NCBI GenBank assembly: GCA_025765615.1
Contig: JAIVFJ010000088.1
Location: 62,001 to 126,000, forward strand
Direction: 5' to 3'
DNA length: 64,000 bases
Origin: Zopfochytrium polystomum
Taxonomy: Eukaryota; Chytridiomycota; Chytridiomycetes; Chytridiales; Chytridiaceae
A model generated the notes under the pieces. That model worked only from the letters and a program-made list of their open reading frames with translations. It did no database searches and was not told where the DNA came from. Both the position numbers and the translations under genes were made by a program. Of this stretch, positions 21,688 to 33,064 are shown in pieces (the first letter of the stretch is position 1; each line of letters starts with the position of its first letter).

Positions 21688-23016
21688 ATGCCACAACCGC
21701 CGATCGGTGATGATGCAATCTCGTCGCTTGTCGTCCATCCGCCGCTCCAACCGCCTCCGCCGTGGGCCGTCGCCGTGGCCGTCTGCGCTCACCTCCCTCC
21801 TCGCGAAAAGTACCGCCTGGCCACCCTCTTCCGCCTCCACTCCGTCCAGGCCGCCGCCCTTGCCGCCGCACTCCCGGAATCGCTCGCAGTCGCCGCCCTC
21901 CGCGGCGACCTAGACCACCTCCGATTCCGCCTCCGCCACCACCCGGCCTCCAGCCCTACCTTCTCCACCCCCCCCTCCTCCTCCTCCTCCCTCACGGACG
22001 GCATCCACAGCGACGACGCACACGATGCACCAGCGCCCGCCACCCCACCGCAGCTGCCTCCGCACCCTCCGCCGGCGGCTTTCGTCGTTCCCCTGCCCTG
22101 GCACACGGTAGTGCCCGCCGCCAGCCGCGCCGGGCACGTGCACGTCCTCGAGTGGTGGGCCGCGCACGGGCCAGCGCCGGCGCCGCACGCGGCGGTGCTC
22201 GTGCCAGCCAGCGACGGGGGCCAGGCAGCAGTCCTGCGGTGGTGGTGGGAGCGCTACGCCGGCGGCGGCGACGGCAGCGGCTCCTTTGCGCTCGCCCGAG
22301 CGTGGCACTCATTGCCATCATTGCCATCCTCACCGTCTCCTCTGTCGCATCTGGCCGCCTCCGCGGCCACGTGCACGACGCTCGCCAGCCGCAACGGGCA
22401 CGTGGCGGTCCTCCAGTGGTGGCGGGAGCGCGCGGCGGCGGCGGGCTGGGGCTGCGCAGGGGAGGACGACGACGACGACGAGGGGAGTCGGCGGCGGGGC
22501 CCCGGTACGCAGTGGTACACCGCCGCGGCGATGGACGGCGCTTCGGAGCGCGGGCACGTGGCGGTGCTGCAGTGGTGGGCATCGACGTGCGGCGGGAGGA
22601 ACCCGTGGTGGCCTGTGCGGTACACAGCGGCAGCGATGGACCTGGCGTCGACGTGTGGGCACGTCGCGGTGCTGGCGTGGTGGGTGCGCAGCGGGCTCCG
22701 GCTGGAGTACACGGCGGCGGCGATGGACGGGGCGAGCGCGCGCGGGCAAGTGGGGGCGTTGGGGTGGTGGCGCGGCAGCGGGCTCGCGCTGCGGTACACG
22801 CACGACGCGATGGACGGCGCCAGCGCCGCCGGCCACACCGCCGTGCTGCAGTGGTGGCTCGAGAGCCGGCTCGAGCTCCGCTTCTCCGAGGCCGCGCTGG
22901 AGGACGCCGCCGCCGCCCGCCACGCGCTCGTCCTGCGGTGGTGGGAGGTCAGCGGCCTCTGGGTCAAGCACGGGATCGCCGCCCAGGCCGTCGCCGACTA
23001 CTCGCGCGCGGTCTAA
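21688..23016 (+). CDS. WW-rich ankyrin-like repeat protein (paralog 1)
   Basis: Single exon, 442 aa, ATG start. The N-terminus (AVAVCAHLPPREKYRLATLF) resembles the short F-box-like head of the second paralog at 61086. Seven or more repeats of about 33 residues follow, on the pattern YTAAAMDGASxxGHVAVLxWW plus a short SGL linker (for example 22515-22610 and 22618-22700). This is an ankyrin-like unit in which a Trp pair replaces the usual hairpin leucines. Such families are frequent in chytrid genomes, from general knowledge. The likely role is protein-protein interaction, possibly substrate recognition if the head is an F-box. Base composition is much richer in GC than the flanking transposon zone, marking it as a host gene. 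Confidence 0.8.
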   Translation: MPQPPIGDDAISSLVVHPPLQPPPPWAVAVAVCAHLPPREKYRLATLFRLHSVQAAALAAALPESLAVAALRGDLDHLRFRLRHHPASSPTFSTPPSSSSSLTDGIHSDDAHDAPAPATPPQLPPHPPPAAFVVPLPWHTVVPAASRAGHVHVLEWWAAHGPAPAPHAAVLVPASDGGQAAVLRWWWERYAGGGDGSGSFALARAWHSLPSLPSSPSPLSHLAASAATCTTLASRNGHVAVLQWWRERAAAAGWGCAGEDDDDDEGSRRRGPGTQWYTAAAMDGASERGHVAVLQWWASTCGGRNPWWPVRYTAAAMDLASTCGHVAVLAWWVRSGLRLEYTAAAMDGASARGQVGALGWWRGSGLALRYTHDAMDGASAAGHTAVLQWWLESRLELRFSEAALEDAAAARHALVLRWWEVSGLWVKHGIAAQAVADYSRAV

Positions 23017-23625
23017 AAGGACGGAGAGCGAACCAAAAAGATACAGATCTTTTAAGCTGGCTGAGATTGGTGGGAAATAGCGGGCAGAGAGCAATCCTGC
23101 ATTCCATTTGGGAAGGGACGAAGGTAAAATCGAGGTGCATGGTGGAAGAGAGAAAGCAGAAGGCAGGACCAGGAAAGCCATGGGAAACAAGGAACTGAAT
23201 AGAGAACTAAGCATGTTTCATTCAATGCGAGGGTGGAAGGTAGCAGGAATGTCAGAACCAGCGACACTGATCTGAACACCAATGCATTTTCGGCAGACAC
23301 TGTTGTTTCGATGATATTCAATGACGGCAATGGGCCAGCCGGAAGGTGAGAAGGAGAGGGCTAAAGGGTAAGCCGTCGCTCCGTCTCCACTTTCTCCATT
23401 TCCAACTGCTTAAAAGTGCGTACATATGAAATAAGAGAAACATGTCAAGAGGCAGGAAAGAGGTGCCAAGTAGAGAATCACTAGCACAAGAGAAGCAAAG
23501 AACAGCAACTTAGTCAAAAATACAAGAGGGGAGGATCCACAGAGGTGAAGTAAAGGTTAACAACAAGAAAAAAATTAAAGAACATACGAGGTTCAGGAAT
23601 CTGCAACAGGTTCACTGCACAAACT
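23017..23625. other. No gene recognised
   Basis: An A/G-rich spacer between the ankyrin-like gene and the 3' end of the LINE remnant. It probably includes the 3' UTR of the former. I could not find a poly(T) tract that would mark the 3' end of the minus-strand LINE. Confidence 0.4.
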
Positions 23626-25790
23626 TCAACTAATACCAGCCTCCTCATCTGTATCAGAGTCCACATGCCCATTGCCATCCAATGTCCCCTTGGCACCCTC
23701 AGTTTCCTTCTTCTTCCGCTTCTCCCTGGACTCCTGCCACTGTTTGTTCCGTGCTGGGTCATAGGTTGTGATGATGACTGACCTTGCGAGCTTGCGCACT
23801 TGGGCTGCTGCCATCTGTTCCTGCATGCTCATATTCCGCCAGTCCACACTACCTGCCTCCACCACTACCTCTGCCTCCTCCACTGCTGTTGTCTTTGAAG
23901 CATCAGTGAAATTGCAAGTTCTCCACACTCAATGCACATCTGTGCAATCATCCTGGCCAGCTTCATTCCCATCTTCTTTGAAGCAATGAATCAAGTCTCC
24001 TTAGAGATCTTGTCCTCAGCTTTAGCACTGTAGGGGCCCAAAAGACCAGCAACCATAAGCCCAAGTCCACTGCTGAAATGTTTAAGTCCTGCTGCTCTGC
24101 AGTGGGAATCAACTTGGGTGCAGCCTCTCCAGCCTGTGCTTAACCCCTGTGTAGTCTGCTCTGAGTGAGTGAGTGGAAGGAGTGAATGAAGTGGGGATGT
24201 GTGTTTGTGGGTGGTCCTTCTCCCCAACTTGGAGAGAAAGAGAAAAAACTCTGTTATGAATTATTGATACATGATGATGATATACATGCTGTAATAGTTG
24301 CTAGGCAAGCGTGACTGGCACAGGGTAAAAACCTCTTCTATATTATCTGCTTGAGCAGAAGAGGAGGAAAACTGTTGACACTGGGTTTCTGTTCCACTTA
24401 ATACTCGGAGTATTTGTCATCAGCACAAGCCGGCGCCCAGGTCTGCATTGGCAGTGGCTTGCTCTCCCATGGGCATTGTGAGAACGATAACTGACAGTCA
24501 CAAGAGGTTCGGGTCCGTCTTGTGCCTCTTGCTGCTGACCAGTCAGTTCCGCCTAACACCCTGAACACTCCAAAACATGCCTCCTAGTGTATTGCTCCGC
24601 ACAGTCAGCCTGCACACAAGGTTGGTGGAATGCTAACATCCCAGCCATCCACACCAACAGGTGTCTGAGCCACTTCCTGTTAAATGCCGTGCCAGATCGA
24701 ATGACTTGGCATGAGCCCAGGTGTGAGGGCACCTCCAAAGCTTGTGCCACCCCTGTGGGGGAGGCTTTCTGCTGGCACCTCTCCAAAGCACACTTGTGCA
24801 TTGCCAGCATGTCTGCAGCCTCATTGTTCTTTGTTTGCACCACTGGCAACTCAATGTCATAGGCCTTGGTCGTGGGGAGCACAAGTGGCAACTCCACAAG
24901 GAGGGCCGTCTCACTGAGTCCAAAAAATCCTGAATACCTGTGTAGTCAAGCAAAACCTTTGCCAAAGACTGTCCCAAGGAAGCCCCTGAAGCAATTTTTT
25001 CCACTATGTGCCTGTACATCTGAGCTGTCGTGTTGCAAGCATCCTCAATGTGGTGCAGTCTGAAAAGTATCTGGCGTTCAGCTTCTTGTTCCTAGCTGCC
25101 ACAGGGACCACTCCAAACATCTGATGCAGGGCCACCCCTAAGGAGGTCTTCCCCAGTGACAGCTCCTGGAGCGGACACTTGTCTTGCAATTTCTGTGCAT
25201 CCTTCAGCTGGGTGTGGGTCAGATGGCATAGTGCAAACCCATACTCCATCATTGGTCTCAGGAACACATGCAAACCCTGTAAGAGCTCACAGGCCTGAAG
25301 CCCCAGCCATTGAAGCCCCAAGTGGCCAGAAAGGTCAGCATTTTCTCTGTCTTCCTCAGTCTCATGGCCAGCAAAGCCTCAAAGTTGATACCCCTGCAGG
25401 TGCGCACAAGACCCAACTGGGTAGTAGACTCCTCCTGGGGAGTCTACACTCTATTCATCTTCAACTTCAGATTCTTCTTGGCAGAAACTGCAACAGACTT
25501 CTTGCCAGCAAATGTCATCCCCCGCTTACGAGACCACTCATGCACCTTGTCTAGCATTCTCTGAAGCACTGTGTCATCCTTGGCAAAGACTGAGGAGTCA
25601 TCAGCAAAGAGCAACGAGTTCAGCGAGGTTGCATTAAATGTCAGCATGTGGTCCCTGAAGGACAAGGCCAGTGTCTGTGAGGCAAGGAACTGATGGCAAT
25701 ATTAAACAGCATTGGTGAAGACCGTGCCTTGGAGAAATCCTCTTGTCACTTGGATCTGCGCAGACTTGGTCCCAAGCACCAGCAGCCTAT
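23626..25790 (-). pseudogene. Non-LTR (LINE-type) retrotransposon remnant, split by LTR-B
   Basis: The minus strand encodes LINE RT blocks in order: GFLQGTVF (25.75 kb), SLLFADDSSVFAKDD (about 25.6 kb; FADD catalytic box), WSRKRGMTFAGKKS, LRPMMEYGFALCHLTHTQL (25.25 kb) and a Cys/His C-terminus (ADCAEQYTRRHVLECSG) that ends at the LTR-B insertion. The reading frame resumes beyond the LTR (QGLSTGWRGCTQVDSHC at about 24140) and ends in a Lys/Glu-rich tail near 23630. Frameshifts and stops are present, and the 5' part (endonuclease) is missing. It is a dead, 5'-truncated copy. Confidence 0.8.
24150..24558 (-). mobile_element. Copia-type solo LTR-B, copy 3, inside the LINE
   Basis: 409 bp from TGTAGTCTGC to GCCTAACA on the plus strand (sense minus: TGTTAGGC...TACA). 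It is flanked by a perfect 5-bp duplication, CCCTG, at 24145-24149 and 24559-24563. This copy defines the true ends of family B. The LINE open frame continues on both sides, so the insertion is younger than the LINE. Confidence 0.93.
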
Positions 25791-26000
25791 CCCTAGCCGT
25801 GAAAACCAATCATGAGTTTGCACAGTGTGATGCTCGTAAGGCAGTTATAAAGCACCTTGATCGCAGTGAAACATTCAACCAGCAGGAAATGGAAGGGCCA
25901 TTGCAGCCGTTTCAGAGGTACAAGTGCAAATTGCCAACTGGAAACAAATTTCACTTTAATAACTCCAATGTTACAGTTGGCCAAGAAACACCCTTGCTTC

Positions 26001-26413
26001 TGTTAGGCGGAACTGACTGGTTTGCAGCAAGAGGCACAAGATGGACCCGAACCTATTGTGACTGTCAGTTATCGTTCTCACAATGCCCATGGGAGAGTGA
26101 GCCACTCCCAATGCAGACCTGGGCGCTGGCTTGTGCTGATGACAAATACTCCGAGTATTAAGTGGAACGGAAACCTGGTGTCAACAGTTTTCCTCCTCCT
26201 CTGCTCAAGCAGATAATATAGAAGAGGTTTTTACCCTGTGCCAGTCACGCTTGCCTAGCAACTATTACAGTGTGTATATCATCATCATGCATCAATAATT
26301 CATAACAGAGTTTTTTCTCTTTCTCTCCAAGTTGGGGAGAAGGACCACCCACAAACACACATCTCCACTTCATTCACTCCTTCCGCTCACTCACTCAGAG
26401 TAGACTGTTTACA
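26001..26413 (+). mobile_element. Copia-type LTR-B, copy 4
   Basis: The same sequence as copies 2 and 3 in the opposite orientation, TGTTAGGCGGAACTG...GTTTACA. The flanks (GCTTC and GCTGA) share only their first three bases, so a target duplication is not certain. The preceding 200 bp (25800-26000) hold an unassigned plus-strand open segment without recognisable motifs. Confidence 0.85.
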
Positions 26414-26473
26414 GCTGACCAGGCAGTCCCACGTACTTTCAGGTCAGAACAGAACTGACTCATTGCTTCTTTG

Positions 26474-26630
26474 TGTTAGGTGGAACTGACTGGTTAGCAG
26501 CAAGACGTGCAAGACAGACCTGAACCTATTGTGACTGTCAGTTATCATTCTCATGATGCCCATGGGGAGAGCAAGCCACTGCCAATGCAGACCTGGGTGC
26601 TGGCTTGTGCTGTTGACAAATACACGAGTG
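26474..26630 (+). mobile_element. Truncated LTR-B, copy 5
   Basis: TGTTAGGTGGAACTGACTGG begins the match, and similarity stops after GTTGACAAATAC near 26630. Only the first roughly 157 bp of the LTR remain. It lies 60 bp after copy 4 in the same orientation. Confidence 0.75.
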
Positions 26631-26950
26631 TAGCTTGCACTAATAGTAGTTGGTTGAGGGAGTCCGTCTCAACGTTGTCCAGTTTCGTGGGAATGTGTTG
26701 TTCATAAAATGGTATCCGAGGACTTTTTAATTTTTTTCTTTTCATTTTTTTTTTTTTTTGTCTCTCGGGTTTCGTGTGGGTTAGGGTTCGTGTGGATGAA
26801 TCTTTGTTCTGATTTGTTCCAGTTTGTTTGTTTGGGCATCGAACGAATGGAGGTGGGCAAAGTCGGTGGCGGTCGGCGTTTTCCAGAACACACAAAGAGA
26901 GATAGACAGAGAGAGAGGGTGAGACAGAGAGCGCGTGTGTGTGTGAGTAT

Positions 26951-27022
<72 letters not shown>

Positions 27023-27259
27023 GCGATTTCGTGTGCGGGACTGTTCCGAACAAATGAAAAATCGAAACACACGGGGCGGCCCCAGCGGCGGCACGCAGAA
27101 ACTTCAACAGAAAACAGAAAACAAAAGAAAAGAAGAAATTAAAACTATGCATCAGACGGCCGAAAATGGAAAAGCAGGACAGAGAGAAAAAATAGAAGAA
27201 TGTTTTCTGTCTCTCCCCTGTCTCCCTCTCCCTCTCCCTCTCCCTCTCCCCTCTCCCTC

Positions 27260-27290
<31 letters not shown>

Positions 27291-27521
27291 GTCGCTCCCT
27301 CTCTGTCTCTAAATACGCCTCCATCAAGGCTAGGGGGGACACACACACACACACATACACACACACACTGACCAACAACGGACCAATAAAGAAACACTTA
27401 CACACCGCACCGCAGCGAGCCAGGGAGAAACAGCCAGCCAGTCAGCGAGCGTGCAGAACGTCGTCGGTTGCGTCTCTCGTTCGACGCACCACCACCCACC
27501 ACCACACAACAGCTGCAAGAA
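26631..27521. other. Spacer with (GT)n and CT microsatellites upstream of the Kelch-kinase gene
   Basis: (GT)n at about 26947-27016, CTCTCC repeats at 27215-27290 and a short CA run at 27341-27368. ORFs here are repeat translations. An upstream exon carrying a signal peptide for the next gene could be hidden here, but I cannot identify one. Confidence 0.45.
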
Positions 27522-30500
27522 ATGAACCTCTCCACCCCCTTCGCCCTCGTCACCCCGGGCGCCGTCGTCGCGGACGGCGCCGTCCTGTTCATCGCCGGAC
27601 ACAACCCCGCCCAGCGCATGGCAACCAACGCCGTCCTCGCCTTCAACCTCACCGTCTCGTCCCCAAGCGCCCTCGCCTCCGTCACAACCTCCCTCTCCAC
27701 CAGCGGCGTCAGCTTTCCAAGCATCGAACTGCCGCAGTGCTCGTTCGACTCGGTCGGCTTCAAAGTTCATTGCATCGGTGGGTGGGTGGTGGGTGTAGTT
27801 GCCCTTCTCCCTGCGCGCGTCTGCTACCCCCCGCCCCCGACACGCCCGTTCTTTGTCGCTGCTCCTTGCGATTTGCTTCTTCACGCTTGTATTCACCCCC
27901 CCAATTTCAATAACACACCAGGTGGCTACACTGAACGCCAGGTGTCCTTCCAGATCGATGAACGGGTGCTTCCGCCGTCGCTATACAGTGAGTTCATAAA
28001 GGGAAGGGGAACCCTGAGAAATAATTTTTTTTTTCCCTTTTCTTTCTGGCAGCGCTCGACTTGAACACTATGACGTGGTCGCTGGTGAACGACAGCAGCC
28101 TGCCAGCGATGGGCTCTCAGGCATCCGTCTACATGCCAGACGGACACTTGTATTCATTCGGTAGGGTGGGGGGCAGAGGTCTTGCGCGCGTCCTTATTGT
28201 CGACCGGCTGGCTGCTTCTTTCTTACGATCTCTCTCTCGGTTCTACCTACACTTCGCTCTCAGGCGGCTGGAATCAGGAAAGCTACTGGAGCGGTTGGCA
28301 AACCGACGTTGCGACGGGAAAAACGACTGTGATCAGCCCAAACAATAGGCCGTCGGATCGCTATTTTCGTATGTGTTTTTTTTCCCCTCGTTGTGATTTT
28401 TGTTCAATCATAACTCTTTTTTTTTTCTTTTGTTCCCCCTCATTTGACTTTGCCGACCGTCAGCCTGCGCCGTCCCCATCAACAGCACTCATATTTTCTT
28501 GTTTGGCGGCGAGGACGCGTATGCTTTTGTAAGGGTCCCATCTTATTTTTTGCCGAAGCCGACTTTCTGATTTTGGGAACTAGACCGTCGGCGATTCGTG
28601 GGTCTTCGACACCCAAACTTTCACCTGGAAAAACATGACCGACATTGCCTACCCGAACGCGAACACTCCACTTCCAAGAGAAAACCACGCTTGTGCGCCG
28701 TCTTTGGATGATCCAAGCACCCTTTACATTTCTGGCGGTTATCGAAAAGCTCTAAACGCCACCGACAACTCAACCTACTATATCTTCATGAGCGATCTGT
28801 GGGAGCTTCGCACATCGACGTGGACATGGAACAAGCTATCAGGGAGTGCTGATTACGGTTTCATTGACCCGGACCCCCTGAACCCTCACGCGAGACATTC
28901 GCATGTGATGGTTGCGTTTGGTGATTACGTGCTTGTAACTGGTGGCTACGTGGTCGATCAAGGTGAGCATTACACCGAAAATCGTATTTCCGTGCAATGC
29001 TTGGCTGATGCTCTTTGCAAATTGCAGATGCCGACACGACCATGTACTTTTACAACTTGAAAACCTCAAAGTGGGAGCAAAAACCAACAGGAAACATCAA
29101 CCTTCCCAGCGCGTTCGCGTATCACGCCCTTGGAACGTCGTCGAATGGGGCCGGCGGTAGTACCACTGGCGGAAGCAATAACAGCACAAAGCCCGCAACA
29201 ACATCCTCCTCGTCCGGCCTATCGATGCCTATTATTACCGGAATCGCCGCAGGCGTGCTCCTCATAATTGCTCTTGTCGTCGGACTCTTCTTTGTGAAAA
29301 GACAGCGGGCCAAAAAGGCCAAGGAGGACGAAGAGCATCGCAAGCGTGCAGAGGCTTTGAGTGAAACTGGCGTCATCGTGATGGACAAGTACGGATACCA
29401 GCAGGACGATGGCGCGATCGCTCTTCCAAGCTCAGCCGTGACATTGCCACCGCCTCGGTACGAATCGAACTCCACCTCATCTGGTGACGCTGGTGGCGCG
29501 GGCGGATACCGGCCTGCAAAAGCAACCGCACCAGTCGGTGAACCGCTCTTCACCGCCGTCTTTACTACGCCGTACGTTAAGGCGAATCCTTTCGGTTCTC
29601 CCAATTCGGAGGGCACCCTGGACCGTCTTGCAAAGCCCGTGAAACTGTCCTCGCTCAACTTCAACCCACAACAGACTGTCATGGACCGCTTCCGTATCAA
29701 AGGCGCACCAATCTCGTCGGATGCTGCCAGATTTATCGTCTTTGACGCCGAAGATTTGCAGTCCCGGCAGCTGGTGGCAGTGAAGATGTTTTCCGACAGA
29801 CCGGAAACACCAGGCCAGGCGTCGCTTGCCTTCCGACGCGAGGTCGCCATGTTGCGAAAACTGCAGTCAAAGGTGATCCAGCCCCATTGCATTGGCACTC
29901 GTCTTGTCTTGAAATTAATGGATGGAACTCCGTTCATCTATTGTCTTGCTTACTACAGAGCGTTGTTGAGTTGAAAAGCTTCCACATCCTCGATGTTGAG
30001 GAAGACCAGCGGCCTCCCTACACAGTCTACATCACCGTAATGCAACGATGCTCCGAGAACCTGAGCCAATTCATTGAGCGAAACGCCAACCTACCTGATC
30101 TTCTGATTCGCTCAATTATCAGGGTATGGCAAATTTCATCTGCAATGAAACTCTCTCCGACTTTGCTCACACTTATTACATTTGATAAATAGAGCCTCAC
30201 AGAAGCGCTTGCCTTCCTGGCCACGGAGGGCGTCGTCCACGCCGACATAAAACCTGCCAACGTTCTTCTTGTGGACAGTGTCTTTGTCCGCCTTGCCGAC
30301 TTTGAAACTGCCCGTATAGCGAATCGCGAAACAATCACGGCCGCTTCCTTTGCTTACTCCGCTCCCGAAGTGATAGCAGCGTACATTCGCAACCAGGAAG
30401 TCCTGGCCCAAGACCCCGACGCCCCGGCCGTCGCGCTTCTCGCAACCCACGCCGTCGACATGTGGGGGCTGGGCTGCGTCGTTTACGAGATGTACGCGAA

Positions 30501-31617
30501 GCGGCCGCTCACAGCCGGCATGACCGACGCCCAAACAATTGCGTTCCTCACCGACCCCCGCGACACGCCCATCGTTGATCGCATCCCCGCCGGTGTTATC
30601 GAAAACGTCCAGGCGCGGCACCTTCTGCAGTCGCTTCTCGCACGGAACCCCGGCGCGCGAAAGTCCGCTCGCGTTGTGCTGGGCTCCGCCTACCTCAACG
30701 CCGGTATGGACACGCAGCAGCTCGCGACGTCGTTTGCCGGGATCCAAGAACAGGTGCGTCGCGTGGACTCGACGGTGACAGCCATCTCGCAGGACACAAG
30801 GGCCTTGGTCGGGCAGCAGAATGAGATGAGGAGAATGCTGATTGGGCTGATTACGGAGCCAAACGTGCCGCGCATGATGGCTCTGATTCCCCTCGGCCCG
30901 CCGTCGTGGACGCAGGTCGACCAATGGGGATCCAACCTGTTCCGTCTGCATTTCTTGTGCGAGGCAAAGGGCAACGTCCACTTTACCATCGATCCTGGGT
31001 AAGCTTTCCTCCTCCTCCCTGATTCAGTCTTTCGACAACTAACCGGACAATCTCCCAACCTCCCGTCACAGGTACCCTTTGAGCGACCCTCGCAAGTTCG
31101 TCCGAAACCTAGGCCCGTACCTCCGCGCAGGTTTCCAAATCGCCAGCCTCGTCGGCGGCGCCGGGCTCAGCGCCATCATGGGAGGCGGGCGCGGAGGCGG
31201 CGGTGCAGCCGGCTCGCCAGCCTCCAACCCGTTCCAGACCCTGGGCATCCGCCCGACAGAGTACTTTACGCGAATGACGCAGCTAATCGACGACGTCACG
31301 GACCAGAGCAAGGTGCAGGCGTCGGGCGGGCGGGAACGGCCGTTTGCGGCCCGGATTGATGCACGCATGGCCCGCGAGTTGGAGGAGTTTATGAAGATCG
31401 TTGACCCTGGGCGTCGGTAGGTTTTGTTTTTTGTTGTGTCTGTGTGTGTTTGTGTGTGTCTCGTGCGTGTGTGCTCCGCCTTCTGTGCTTCCATTTCGCC
31501 TGAAGCTAACACGTCAATTTTCCCCCTTTCAGGTGCGGCGGGCTTCAGCGGTGCGTCGACAGGGACGGCTCCATCGTTTGGCTTTGCGAAGAGCACGCGA
31601 ACGGCCTCCGCCACTGA
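27522..31617 (+). CDS. Kelch ectodomain - transmembrane - protein kinase receptor-like protein
   Basis: Eleven exons: 27522-27777, 27922-27987, 28053-28160, 28264-28368, 28464-28528, 28584-28962, 29028-29872, 29959-30123, 30193-30998, 31072-31416, 31533-31617. All are GT-AG with consistent phases; 1074 aa. Residues 1-370 hold Kelch-like blades (HLYSFGGWN, HIFLFGGEDAYAF, TLYISGGYRKA, YVLVTGGYV). A transmembrane helix lies near 393-415 (TGIAAGVLLIIALVVGLFF), followed by a basic stop-transfer. The kinase domain spans about 545-770: VAVKMF (lysine), HADIKPANVLL (HRD position), LADFET (DFG position), SAPEVI (APE) and DMWGLGCVVYEM. The C-terminal part (FLCEAKGNVHFTI, then GLQRCVDRDGSIVWLCEEH) resembles a module I associate with TKL/Roco-type proteins. 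No clear signal peptide is visible at this ATG, so an upstream exon may be missing. Likely a surface sensor. Confidence 0.83.
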
Positions 31618-31939
31618 CGCGAGCCACTTCCCCGTTTCGTTTCTACTCCAATGTACTTATTATGTTGTTCCATATTTCGGCCGTGCAGAGAACTCTACAC
31701 TTTTCAACCTCGTTTATGATTGTTTGGCTGTTCCGTTCTTTTTTTTTTCTTTTTTTTTCTTACGCTCCCCTACTCCACTCTGTCCCATGCTCTTTCGCTT
31801 TGAGCAAGCGCCGCCTTCGCCGCACCCTTCTTTGAGCGCTCATTGTACTTTGTTTGTTCCTCTTGTGTTCGAAACTGCGGCCCCCCGATTGGCTTTGGGC
31901 CACAGCAACCCGACTGTGTGCATCGTTTTGTCGCTTCTT

Positions 31940-32019
<80 letters not shown>

Positions 32020-32314
32020 CTCCGTGCTCGGTCTCCTTTGCATTTCGCTCTTTTTTCTTTTCCTCCCTCTCTGGCACTCCGTCGTCCCGTTTTCCGTTTT
32101 CTAGTGAGATGCAAAAATCCCTCTCTTCCCCTTCCGCGCAGTCTTGAGCCAAAGATTATTCTGTTCGCGCGTTGCGCCCATTGTTCTTTCCCGGCTTGCT
32201 TTGAGGAGAGAAAATACAAACCGAATCAAATGAGAGAAGGAAACCCCTCTGCCGAGCGAGGGGGCCGACATGTATTATGCCCAAATCGTTCTCCTCCCCT
32301 GTTCTTTTACAATG
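31618..32314. other. Convergent intergenic region with (CT)n array
   Basis: The 3' ends of the Kelch-kinase gene and of TERT face each other across about 700 bp. A (CT)n array of nearly 80 bp lies at 31939-32016, and T runs near 31740-31770. No further gene is seen. Confidence 0.6.
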
Positions 32315-32717
32315 TTATTCTTCTTCACCCTCCCCCCTCCAACGAACGTCTTTCGACGCGACCGCCCCAGTCATTTTTGCGCCGCCGCCCCCGCGGCCGC
32401 CGCCGTTCCTGGCGACCCGCAGCAACCGCACCCGGTCCACCGAGCCCGCTTCGACGAGCGTCGCCGCCGCCGCTGCCGAGGCCGTCCCCAGCCCCCGCTT
32501 GCGGCGGCGGCGGCCAGAGACCGAGACCGAGAGCGAGACCGATGTTGGAGGGGCGACGGGGACGACACCGCCCATCCGCGTCAGCGCGCCCCGCAGCCCA
32601 GTCGCGACCGCGCGGAACAGCGCGCCGCACGCGGGGCGGCCGCCGCGCGCGCGGAACGCTTCGAGCGTCTCGATGGCGGCGCGCAGCGCGACGCTGGGGA
32701 AGTGGTGGTGGTGCGGT

Positions 32718-32749
<32 letters not shown>

Positions 32750-33029
32750 GTGAGCCCAACGGAGGTAGTTCGGGGGGAATCAAAGTCTTTTTAATTCTTT
32801 TTTTTTCCTATGTGGGAGGAAAAAAAAAGAGAGACAGACAGAGATAGAGGGAGAGTTGCAACTATAATGGGGGAAATCTTACCGCTTGATCTCGCCGAGC
32901 GACAGGTCAAAGCGGCAGCGGCACCGCGCGGCGAGCTTGTTGCGCGTGCGGCTGCGCATCACGGCGAGGCCGACGTGCACGGACGACGTGAAGCAGGCTG
33001 CGGCCGCGGAGGTGGTGTAAGTGTGTGTG

Positions 33030-33064
<35 letters not shown>

